A stretch of DNA of 64,000 nt from Fen-1254 sp963778945 (GTDB taxonomy: Bacteria; Bacteroidota; Ignavibacteria; UBA10030), in contig CAVZWL010000001.1 of NCBI GenBank assembly GCA_963778945.1, positions 1-64,000 on the forward strand. Direction: 5' to 3'. Position 1 is the first letter of the stretch. Every line of letters begins with the position of its first letter. Shown here one piece after another: positions 8,602-15,832 of this stretch. The notes beneath the pieces are model-generated. The model saw only the letters and a list, made by a program, of their open reading frames with translations. It was not told the DNA's origin and searched no databases. A program made the position numbers and the translations under genes.

Positions 8602-9279
8602 TTATGAAACGGATTTTTTTTGCTCTTCAGCATGATGTTTAACAATTCGTGCCTGCGTGTGAAAGATGACTTCTTCTGCAATATTGGTTGTCATATCTGC
8701 AACGCGTTCAAGGTTCCGACTCACGCGGCTTAATTCCAATCCATACTCAATTATCTGATTGTTGTTCTTCACCAATTCTATAATTCTTCTTGCAACCAAT
8801 CGATTGAGGTCATCGATCTGATCGTCTGTCTCTAAGACAAGACGTGCTTTTAAAGGATCAAGAAGGATGAAGCCGTCAAGAGCTTCTTTGAGCATCATCT
8901 TTGTAATATCGGCCATCTTTGGAATTTCTTCCAACATCTCTACCTTTGGAAGCAAGCACAGTGTTGCAGCAGCTTCTGCGATATTAACCGCATGGTCTCC
9001 GATGCGTTCAAGATCATTATTGATTTTTTGTGCCGCAATGATAAAACGTAAATCGCTTGCGAGCGGCTGTTGCAATGCAAGCAAGTCTATAACCGCATTA
9101 TCGATTTCAATCTCCAATGCATCGACGCGTTTATCTGTATGGATGACCTTTTGGGCAAGATCGCCGCTCTTCTCCAGCACCGAGCGAATCGCGTTTGCGA
9201 TATTTTCTTCTACCATGCTTCCCATTTTAATGAGCGAGGTCTTAAGACCTTCTAATTCTCTCTGAAAGTGTCGTTCCAT
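8602..9279 (-). CDS. phoU: Phosphate transport regulator PhoU (locus 1)
   Basis: 225 residues, all-helical, with the two PhoU repeats. It begins MERHFQRELEGLK and contains VDALEIEIDNAVIDLL, LRFIIAAQKINNDLERIGDHAVNI and the second-repeat LERVADMTTNIAEEV; the E/D-rich motifs bind metal clusters in solved PhoU structures. It is the last gene of the six-gene minus-strand pst operon, 21 bp after pstB. PhoU normally couples the Pst transporter to the PhoR kinase and represses the Pho regulon when phosphate is plentiful. A second PhoU (19591) is encoded by the other pst locus. Confidence 0.93.
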   Translation of the reverse strand: MERHFQRELEGLKTSLIKMGSMVEENIANAIRSVLEKSGDLAQKVIHTDKRVDALEIEIDNAVIDLLALQQPLASDLRFIIAAQKINNDLERIGDHAVNIAEAAATLCLLPKVEMLEEIPKMADITKMMLKEALDGFILLDPLKARLVLETDDQIDDLNRLVARRIIELVKNNNQIIEYGLELSRVSRNLERVADMTTNIAEEVIFHTQARIVKHHAEEQKKSVS

Positions 9280-9300
9280 TATTATTGTCTCCTTTCGGTA

Positions 9301-10059
9301 CTATCCAAATCTTCCAGTAAGATAATCTTCTGTTCGTTTCTCTTTAGGTGAAGAATAAATCTTTTTGGTTTCACCATATTCTACAAGTTCACCAAGATAG
9401 AGAAACGCTGTATTATCGCTGGCACGTGCAGCTTGCTGCATATTGTGTGTAACGATTACAATTGTATAATTCTTTTTCAACTCCTGCATGAGCTCTTCAA
9501 TTCTCAATGTCGCAATCGGATCGAGAGCCGAGCAAGGCTCATCCATTAAAATGATCTGCGGTTTCATTGCCAACACACGCGCAATGCAAAGACGCTGCTG
9601 CTGTTCCAGAGAAAGTTTGAGTGCAGAATTATCCAGCTTATCTTTTAAATCATCCCAAAGCAGTACGTCTTTAAGGGATGCTTCGACGATTGTATTATAT
9701 TGATTCTTCGCATACTTATTTTGAATGTCAAGGCCAAAAGTAATATTCTCACGCACAGAAAGCGGGAATGGATTGGGTCGTTGGAATACCATGCCGACCT
9801 TCTGTCGGAGCATAATAAGATCAATGTTTGGCAAAAATATATTATCGCCTAACACCTTTATATCGCCGGTAATACGAACACCATCTATCAAATCATTCAT
9901 TCGGTTGAAGACCCGAATAAGCGTTGATTTTCCGCATCCGGATGGACCTATCAACGCAGAGATCTTTTGCTCTTCTATACAGAGATTAATATCAATCAAT
10001 GCTTGAAATTTACCATAAAATAAATCGAGATGTCGTGTTTCAATAACGAACTTATTCAT
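9301..10059 (-). CDS. pstB: PstB-like ATPase with degenerate ABC signature (LSLEQ)
   Basis: 252-residue phosphate-importer ATPase. Walker A GPSGCGKST (38-46), Q-loop Gln93 (VFQRPNPFP), Walker B LMDEP (Glu164), D-loop SALD and H-loop His205 (VTHNMQQAAR) are canonical. The ABC signature, LSGGQ in PstB proteins, reads LSLEQ at 149-153, with both glycines replaced; the following QQRLCIAR is normal, so this is substitution rather than a frame error. It lies 2 bp after a second PstB that has LSGGQ but has lost its Q-loop Gln and H-loop His. The pair should make one complete ATP site. The single PstB of locus 2 keeps every motif. Confidence 0.9.
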   Translation of the reverse strand: MNKFVIETRHLDLFYGKFQALIDINLCIEEQKISALIGPSGCGKSTLIRVFNRMNDLIDGVRITGDIKVLGDNIFLPNIDLIMLRQKVGMVFQRPNPFPLSVRENITFGLDIQNKYAKNQYNTIVEASLKDVLLWDDLKDKLDNSALKLSLEQQQRLCIARVLAMKPQIILMDEPCSALDPIATLRIEELMQELKKNYTIVIVTHNMQQAARASDNTAFLYLGELVEYGETKKIYSSPKEKRTEDYLTGRFG

Positions 10060-10061
10060 GT

Positions 10062-10814
10062 TTATCCGAATTTTCCAGTGATATAATCGTCTGTTCGTTT
10101 ATCCGCTGCTGCTGTGAATAGACGTTTCGTTTCATCAAGTTCGACTAATTCTCCCATCAGGAGAAATGCAGTCCTATCTCCTACACGTGCTGCTTGCGCG
10201 ACATTGTTGGTTACAAGTATAATCGTATATCGTTCCTTTAATACACGCATGGTTTCTTCGACACGTGCGGTCGAGATCGGGTCAAGTCCGGATGTTGGTT
10301 CATCGAACATAATGACTTCTGGTTCTACTGCAAGAATGCGGGCGATGCAAAGGCGCTGCTGTTGTCCCCCGGAAAGATTCATCGCAGGTGTATGCAAACG
10401 ATCTTTCACTTCATCCCAGAGATATGCTTCACACAATCCCTTTTCGACAATCTCGGATAGTTTTGCTTTATTTTTTATTCCATGCATCCGCGGCCCATAA
10501 GCAATGTTATCATAGACAGAGAGCGGCAAAGGGAACGGCAATGCGAATACAATGCTGACACGTTTTCGAAGTAATTCTACATCAAGAGAACCTATTTCCT
10601 CTCCGTCAATAATAATCTTTCCCTCCTTCTTATATGCAGGATTGAGATCATTCAATCTGTTGATCGATTGTAGAAGAGAAGTTTTGCCGGAGTTTGCCGG
10701 TCCGATAATCGTGAAAATTTCGTTGCGCTGGATGTCGAGAGTTAATTCTTTCAACACCAGGTTATCGCTAAACCGAATCGAAAGTTTTTTTATGCTGATT
10801 TTCGTTCCTACCAT
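10062..10814 (-). CDS. pstB: PstB-like ATPase lacking Q-loop Gln and H-loop His
   Basis: 250 residues. Walker A is GPANSGKTS (38-46), the signature LSGGQ is intact at 147-151, and Walker B is MFDEP (Glu162) with D-loop SGLD. The Q-loop reads VFALPFPLP with Ala91 in place of Gln, and the H-loop reads VTNNVAQAAR with Asn203 in place of His (codon at 10206-10208). Homodimers should hydrolyse ATP poorly, but its LSGGQ can complete the ATP site of the neighbouring ATPase, which lacks a proper signature. The start overlaps the end of pstA by 7 bp. It is more divergent from consensus PstB than its partner. Confidence 0.88.
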   Translation of the reverse strand: MVGTKISIKKLSIRFSDNLVLKELTLDIQRNEIFTIIGPANSGKTSLLQSINRLNDLNPAYKKEGKIIIDGEEIGSLDVELLRKRVSIVFALPFPLPLSVYDNIAYGPRMHGIKNKAKLSEIVEKGLCEAYLWDEVKDRLHTPAMNLSGGQQQRLCIARILAVEPEVIMFDEPTSGLDPISTARVEETMRVLKERYTIILVTNNVAQAARVGDRTAFLLMGELVELDETKRLFTAAADKRTDDYITGKFG

Positions 10815-11653
10815 CGCTTCCGTTTCCTGAATTGGTACCGGAGGATAATGGCTGCAAGATTCAACAACAGAACGACTAAAAGAAGAACCAAAGCCGTTCC
10901 GTAACGAATATTTTCTGGAATACCCGGCACTTGTGTAGATATGACATACAAATGATATGGAAGTGCCATGGTTTGATCAAACAATGATTGAGGCAGTTTG
11001 GGCAAATAGAACGCTGCAACAGTAAAGAGAATCGGCGCAGTTTCGCCGGCAGCACGGCCAAGACCGAGAATAGTACCAGTTAAAATACCCGGCAGCGCAT
11101 GCGGTAAAACAGAATGTCTTATCGTTTGCCACTTACTTGCGCCGAGTGACAAGCTGACAATGCGAAAGGATTGCGGCACGCTCTCCAATGCTTCACGCGA
11201 TGATGTGATAATTACAGGTAAGATCATAATGCCAAGTGTTAATGAACCGGAGAGGATTGATGCGCCGAATCCCAAAAATAATACGAAAACCCCCAATCCG
11301 AACAGGCCGTAGACTACCGATGGAACGCCAGCTAAGTTCACAATGGCGAGTTTTACGATACGGCTTAAAGCGTTGTCCTGAGAATATTCAACGAGATATA
11401 TAGCTGAAAATACACCTAATGGTACCGCAAAAATAATTGCTCCGAAGACAAGATATAAAGTGCCAAGTATCGCCGGAAAAATACCGCCGGCACTCATGCC
11501 ATTGGTCGGCATTTCGAACAAGAAGGAAAAACTGATCGCGCTTGCTCCTTTGATGAAAATGATCACAAGGATCGCCAACACCGGCACCACCACTAATAAC
11601 GTGCAGAAGAAGAGAATGCTGATTGCAATCTTTTGTTTAAGCTGAGCGTTCAT
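10808..11653 (-). CDS. pstA: Phosphate ABC transporter permease PstA (locus 1)
   Basis: 281 residues, six predicted membrane helices. It has the PstA-type coupling region ALGASKWQTIRHSVLPHALPGILTG split over the cytoplasmic EAA loop, and AAGETAPILFT in the following helix. With PstC it forms the phosphate channel. It is third in the pstS-pstC-pstA-pstB-pstB-phoU operon and separated from pstC by 157 bp, an unusually wide gap for this operon that contains a small hairpin. Confidence 0.93.
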   Translation of the reverse strand: MNAQLKQKIAISILFFCTLLVVVPVLAILVIIFIKGASAISFSFLFEMPTNGMSAGGIFPAILGTLYLVFGAIIFAVPLGVFSAIYLVEYSQDNALSRIVKLAIVNLAGVPSVVYGLFGLGVFVLFLGFGASILSGSLTLGIMILPVIITSSREALESVPQSFRIVSLSLGASKWQTIRHSVLPHALPGILTGTILGLGRAAGETAPILFTVAAFYLPKLPQSLFDQTMALPYHLYVISTQVPGIPENIRYGTALVLLLVVLLLNLAAIILRYQFRKRKRW

Positions 11654-11680
11654 AGGAAAAAAAATATTAAATCACTTCTT

Positions 11681-11704
11681 AATCTCCCCCTAAAAGCGGG
11701 AGAT
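11681..11704. other. Small inverted repeat between pstC and pstA
   Basis: AATCTCCC and GGGAGAT form a 7-bp stem around a nine-base loop in the 157-bp gap inside the pst operon. A poly-A/T context lies nearby. It could attenuate or protect the transcript; the evidence is structural only. Confidence 0.35.
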
Positions 11705-11810
11705 ATTCACTTTCTTCTCTTTGGAGGAGAAAATAAGAATGAAGTTTAACAATTTGTAATGCATGCGGCCTCATCCTTTTTTTGAGATTAATGAAAAAGA
11801 GCAATATCTC

Positions 11811-12683
11811 TTATTTTTTTGTTTTGTGAAGATAAAGATCAGCAACACCGTTGATCATAAATGTAATGATGAACAGTATGATTCCAATTGCGAAGAGCGC
11901 TGCATAATGATCACCACCCTGCACCGTCTCGCCCATTTCAGCTGCAACCGTCGCAGTTAAGGTGCGTACAGGTTGAAGTATACTATGCGGAATCAATGCA
12001 GCATTTCCAGTTACCATCATAACAGCCATTGTTTCGCCAATTACTCTACCGATTCCAAGCATGACAGCGGCGACCATTCCAGGGCGAGCGGCATACGCAA
12101 CGATTCGCCATGTTGTTTGCCATTTTGTTGCCCCCATGGCAATCGCGGCTTCACGATATTGACGGGGGACTGCTGTGATAGCATCTTCTGCGATGGATAC
12201 AATAGTAGGCATAGCCATAAAAGCAAGAGTGATAGATCCGGAAAGTGCAGTTAATCCGGTTGACAAGTTGAACATATTTTTAATCAAAGGGCCTAACGTT
12301 ACCATTCCAATAAACCCGATTACCACAGAAGGAATAGCAGCAAGAAGTTCTATTCCTGCCTTCATGATTTCTTTGGTTTTCCGCGGTGCAATTTCTGCGA
12401 TAAAGAGAGCGCTCGCAATACCAATTGGAATAGAAATTACACCAGCGCCCGCTGTAACAAAGATGGAACCGATAATGAGCGGTAAAATGCCAAATTGAGG
12501 CGGATCAGAAATCGGATACCAGTTACTGCCAAAGAGGAAATCGGACGGAAGAACTCTCCAGAAAATGGAAAGCCCTTCTTTCAAGAGAAATGCAAAGATG
12601 AGAAGGACAAAAACAATAGACATGATGCCGCTAAGAAAAATAGTTCGTTCAATGATAAACTCTTTTATCTTTCGCACTGTCAT
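11811..12683 (-). CDS. pstC: Phosphate ABC transporter permease PstC (locus 1)
   Basis: 290 residues with six membrane helices and the PstC hallmarks FGSNWYP in the first periplasmic loop, the EAA-type loop AAIAMGATKWQTTWRIV, and GIGRVIGETMAVMMVTGN. It pairs with PstA to form the translocation channel. It is 47 bp downstream of pstS on the same strand. Confidence 0.93.
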   Translation of the reverse strand: MTVRKIKEFIIERTIFLSGIMSIVFVLLIFAFLLKEGLSIFWRVLPSDFLFGSNWYPISDPPQFGILPLIIGSIFVTAGAGVISIPIGIASALFIAEIAPRKTKEIMKAGIELLAAIPSVVIGFIGMVTLGPLIKNMFNLSTGLTALSGSITLAFMAMPTIVSIAEDAITAVPRQYREAAIAMGATKWQTTWRIVAYAARPGMVAAVMLGIGRVIGETMAVMMVTGNAALIPHSILQPVRTLTATVAAEMGETVQGGDHYAALFAIGIILFIITFMINGVADLYLHKTKK

Positions 12684-12730
12684 ATCTTTTGTTCTGCCAA
12701 AGCGTCCTGGATATTCAATTACTTTTGTTC

Positions 12731-13600
12731 TTATGGTTTTACTGGAACAAAGTCGAGTTTCTTGACTACCTCTTGTCCTGAAGCCGAAAGAACATAATCG
12801 ATGAATGCTTTAACTAACCCCTTCGGTTCGCCTTTGGAATACATCAAAAGAGGGCGCGAGATAGGATATGCACCGTTTATTACATTCTCCATTGTTGGAG
12901 CTTCAAAGGGTGATGATTTATCTTTTGCGACTTTAATAGCTTTTTCTTTTTCAGTGATATATCCCATCCCGTAATATCCTATCGCATCTTGGTTTTGTGC
13001 TACCTCATCTGCAATTGCTTGCGAGCTGGAGAGCAACAATGCTTCTGCCGCAAATTCTTCCTTGCCGTCCGATTTTCCGTGACGAAGAACATGCTCTTTA
13101 AAATAAACATGAGTGCCCGAATTCACTTCTCGCGACAAAAGAACAATCTTTGCATCACGCCCACCCACTTCCTTCCAGTTCTTGATTACTCCAGTGAAGA
13201 TGTCGGCGAGCTGGTCGATTGTTAACTCAGAGACTTTATTCTCTGGGTTCACGACAACAGCAAGTCCATCGAGTGCAACAATGATCTTTTTGGGAGGCAT
13301 TCCTTTGGATGAGATGAGCTCGATTTCGCTTTCTTTCATCTCTCGTGACACTTCTGCAATGTCGCATGTATTGTTAATGAGTGCCGTAATACCGGTTCCG
13401 GAGCCGCCGCCAGTCACAGCTATCGAAATTCCAGGATGTTGTTTCATATAAGCTTCTGCCCAAGCCTGACCAAGGTTCACCATGGTATCGGATCCTTTAA
13501 TCTGGAGATAGTTTGACTGCTCATTCGATTTTCTAGCACAACCGACAAGTAAGACTAATCCTACAGATAAGGAAAGAAATAAATTCAATGATTTGTTCAT
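12731..13600 (-). CDS. pstS: Phosphate-binding lipoprotein PstS (locus 1)
   Basis: 289 residues. The N-terminal lipobox LVGC (Cys at about 21) marks a lipoprotein. The phosphate-binding fold starts IKGSDTMVNL, with GGGSGTGI and SREVNSGTHVYF supplying phosphate-contacting Ser/Thr/Gly loops. This is the shorter PstS subfamily, different from the longer PstS at 15833, so the two operons do not derive from one simple recent duplication. It is the first gene of the minus-strand operon, preceded by a Pho box at 13648-13691. Confidence 0.92.
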   Translation of the reverse strand: MNKSLNLFLSLSVGLVLLVGCARKSNEQSNYLQIKGSDTMVNLGQAWAEAYMKQHPGISIAVTGGGSGTGITALINNTCDIAEVSREMKESEIELISSKGMPPKKIIVALDGLAVVVNPENKVSELTIDQLADIFTGVIKNWKEVGGRDAKIVLLSREVNSGTHVYFKEHVLRHGKSDGKEEFAAEALLLSSSQAIADEVAQNQDAIGYYGMGYITEKEKAIKVAKDKSSPFEAPTMENVINGAYPISRPLLMYSKGEPKGLVKAFIDYVLSASGQEVVKKLDFVPVKP

Positions 13601-13637
13601 GCTGTAGTCTCCTCTAGACTTAGATCATTTAAATTCT

Positions 13638-13691
13638 TTACTATGTAATATATGTAAACATTCTATGAACGCAGTATTATGAAATTGTTAA
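13638..13691 (-). promoter_or_regulatory. Pho box upstream of pstS (locus 1)
   Basis: Read on the minus strand, TTAACAATTTC, ATAATACTGCG, TTCATAGAATG and TTTACATATAT begin at 13691, 13680, 13669 and 13658. A -10-like TAGTAA begins at 13643, giving the same 48-bp spacing as the other sites. The repeats are less regular than at 14176, but the position just before a pst operon is what a PhoB-type site predicts. Confidence 0.7.
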
Positions 13692-13886
13692 GAATTGATT
13701 GTCCAATTATCAATGAACACGCGCATATCTCAGTAAGGAAAATCTACAATATATGGTTCAATTGCTATGAACTTACAACGCCCATGAATTAAGTGAAATC
13801 GCAAAGAATTTACATTACGGCATTAAATTCAGCAAAGATGCAGAGTGTTATGTATTTATATGGTTGATAGTCAAGTAAATATTCAG

Positions 13887-14091
13887 AGAGCCAATCCTGT
13901 TTCATTTGCAGGATTACAAAATTTAAAAGTCCGCGCGTGATCATCGGTACGCTGAGTTGAAAAAGATCCTTGGGAAATCCTTTTCCATCGACATTACTGA
14001 GAACGCTTGCGATTTGAAAGTGCCGAATAGCCTCTTCAGGCACACGAAGCTGCCGCAATACTTGTTCCAGGATGTAGGGAATAATGCTCAT
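13887..14091 (-). pseudogene. Truncated copy of the six-hairpin glycosidase N-terminus
   Basis: The codons from MSIIPYILEQ to ILQMKQDWL match the first ~68 codons of the glycosidase at 5621-8003 with a few substitutions. Similarity then stops and the frame runs into unrelated residues, ending at 13810. The rest of the enzyme is absent. It is the left end of a ~550-bp duplication of 7798-8351 that also carried the divergent promoter and small ORF. The 84 bp between this start and the Pho box has the same length in both copies. A non-functional relic is the likely status. Confidence 0.85.
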
Positions 14092-14175
14092 GGGAGCATG
14101 TTGAATTTGTGCATAAAATAAAATATAAATTCGTTTTTGTCCCGGAACACGCATCTTCCGTGCCGTCAGGCGATC

Positions 14176-14229
14176 TTAACAATTTCTTAACATACGGTTC
14201 ATCTGTCGGTAATGATCGGTTGATATATT
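14176..14229 (+). promoter_or_regulatory. Pho box and -10, copy 3
   Basis: TTAACAATTTC, TTAACATACGG, TTCATCTGTCG and GTAATGATCGG start at 14176, 14187, 14198 and 14209. The -10-like TATATT starts at 14224 (48-bp spacing). It is the duplicate of the site at 8088; the repeat cores and hexamer are preserved while the bases between have diverged, suggesting selection for function. Confidence 0.8.
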
Positions 14230-14265
14230 TATTCGTTGTTTCTTCAAGGAACAATGATGGGAAGT

Positions 14266-14436
14266 ATGATGATGAGACCTGCAAATTTTTTCTTTCGGCT
14301 TCTTAAAAATAATATTCCGCAAGCGGATAACGATGAATCGGAAGAAAGAGTGATGTCGAACGGCGAATTTATTGCGGCGATTCTCGTCACATGTGTAGTT
14401 GTATGTATATCTGTAGCTGTTTTTCATTTCTTATAA
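14266..14436 (+). CDS. Small single-TM peptide, Pho-box driven (56 aa)
   Basis: Paralog of the 8181 peptide: MMMRPANFFFRLLKNN, acidic ADNDESEER, SNGEF, then a hydrophobic segment ending VAVFHFL. ATG codons at 14254, 14266, 14269 and 14272 are all in frame; GGGAAG at 14259 best fits 14272, and alignment with the paralog favours 14266. Substitutions fall mostly at silent or conservative positions in the SNGEF and helix parts, as expected for a translated gene. It lies between the two pst loci, just upstream of the porin's own Pho box. Function unknown. Confidence 0.7.
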   Translation: MMMRPANFFFRLLKNNIPQADNDESEERVMSNGEFIAAILVTCVVVCISVAVFHFL

Positions 14437-14479
14437 TGCCGGGATAGTAATCGGGCAGAGCCGGTTTATCGAAAAGGGC

Positions 14480-14533
14480 TTAACAATTTGTTAACATTCG
14501 TGTAATGCCTGCATAACAGTTGTTTCCTATTTT
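14480..14533 (+). promoter_or_regulatory. Pho box upstream of the porin/pst locus 2
   Basis: TTAACAATTTG, TTAACATTCGT, GTAATGCCTGC and ATAACAGTTGT start at 14480, 14491, 14502 and 14513. The -10-like TATTTT starts at 14528, again 48 bp from the first repeat base. It directly precedes the phosphate-type porin and the plus-strand pst genes. Confidence 0.8.
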
Positions 14534-14595
14534 GTATTCGATTGTATTTCCAAATCATTCATAGTTCATATAAAAAAATCAAAGGAGAATTGTCG

Positions 14596-15762
14596 ATGAA
14601 ACATAAAATTACCGTGATCGGTTTTATGTTGATTGCAGCCGCTGCGACTGCACTGTCCCAGGGAAAATTTTCGGGATATATGTTCGGAGATTATTACTAT
14701 AATGTTCAACGGGATGCGAACTTTCCGAATCTTACCGGCAGTATTGCCAGTCCGGCAGGCGGGCAAACCTACAACGCATTTCAATTGCGCCGTATATATT
14801 TTACATACGATAATGATATTTCAGAACAATTCACTACAAGGTTTCGTCTGGAAGCCGACCAGGGTGCAGGCACGAGCACTGCGGTTTCAGGCGACGAACT
14901 TGCCGGCGGCAAGATCGCTCCATTTGTAAAAGATGCTTATTTGACATGGAAAAATATTTTTTCAGGAAGCAATTTAATATTCGGTATTCAGCCGACACCC
15001 GCGTTTGATGTTTCCGAGACAGCATGGGGCTATCGGTCGCTCGAAAAAACTATCGGCGATCTTCACGGCTTAGTTTCTTCGCGAGATTTGGGCGTTTCTT
15101 TAAAAGGAAAGATTACTGCAGACGGGATGTTTAATTATTGGCTTATGATGGGTAATAACAGCGGTAATACTCCGGAATCGGATATCTATAAACGCTATTA
15201 TGCACATATTCAAATCAAGCCGACTGCAAATTTGCAGGCAACAATTTATGCGGATTTCAAAGACGCTTCCGGCTTCAAAACAGCGGGCTACAACAGCGGC
15301 TCCGACCTCGCCGCCAGCGCATGGACGGAAGCTGTCTTCGTAGGTTACACGGAACCGTTTGCCTATAATCTCGGTGCAGAAGTTTATTTGCAATCGACTG
15401 CAAACGGAATAAAAGATACGCTGACTAAAGCCTATTCTTCTAAATCCGTAATGGGCATTTCGGTGTTTGGATCATACAACATCCTGCCCGAACTTGCCGT
15501 CGTCGCGCGGTACGATAATTATAATCCTTCGACAGATGGTGTCGGGACAGAATATCAGCATGTGACGGCAGCTGTTGCAAATAAAAATATAAGCTCCAAT
15601 TACATCATTGCAGGCCTTTCCTGGAAGGTCGATAAAAATGTTTCCATACAGCCGAACGTACAGTATGAAACTTATCAAACTTATATTCTGGCGAACGGCA
15701 CGACCATGTCACCCAGCGCATCGATTACGGGTCGCGTGACGTTTTACTATATTTTCTTATAA
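14596..15762 (+). CDS. Phosphate-selective porin O/P family protein
   Basis: 388 residues with an AXS-type signal peptide (AAAATALSQG) followed by alternating beta-strand sequence typical of a 16-stranded outer-membrane barrel. It has the Porin_O_P features FQLRRIYFTYDND near the start, LEADQG, YLTWKN and GIQPTPAF. It ends on an aromatic strand (RVTFYYIFL), as outer-membrane barrels do. AAAGGAG sits 8-9 nt before the ATG at 14596, which is preferred to an ATG at 14542. Its Pho box and the pstS downstream support phosphate or polyphosphate uptake across the outer membrane, as for OprP/OprO. Confidence 0.88.
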   Translation: MKHKITVIGFMLIAAAATALSQGKFSGYMFGDYYYNVQRDANFPNLTGSIASPAGGQTYNAFQLRRIYFTYDNDISEQFTTRFRLEADQGAGTSTAVSGDELAGGKIAPFVKDAYLTWKNIFSGSNLIFGIQPTPAFDVSETAWGYRSLEKTIGDLHGLVSSRDLGVSLKGKITADGMFNYWLMMGNNSGNTPESDIYKRYYAHIQIKPTANLQATIYADFKDASGFKTAGYNSGSDLAASAWTEAVFVGYTEPFAYNLGAEVYLQSTANGIKDTLTKAYSSKSVMGISVFGSYNILPELAVVARYDNYNPSTDGVGTEYQHVTAAVANKNISSNYIIAGLSWKVDKNVSIQPNVQYETYQTYILANGTTMSPSASITGRVTFYYIFL

Positions 15763-15771
15763 GAAAAATTG

Positions 15772-15817
15772 AATATCCTGAAGCTGGAAAAGAAACTTTT
15801 CGGCTTCAGGGTATTTT
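15772..15817 (+). terminator. Hairpin between porin and pstS
   Basis: AATATCCTGAAGCTGGAAAAG pairs almost fully with CTTTTCGGCTTCAGGGTATT across a short A-rich loop. A short T/A run follows and the pstS ribosome-binding site AAGGAG lies directly downstream. In a porin-pst operon such a stem can act as a partial terminator or 3' stabiliser, giving more porin than transporter mRNA. Confidence 0.6.
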
Positions 15818-15832
15818 AAAAAGGAGAACACA

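Noticed and set aside
10062..10814. Odd PstB motifs as sequencing error
   Set aside because: The reading frame is intact on both sides and the changes are several independent substitutions (Q to A, H to N; GG to LE in the partner), not shifts.
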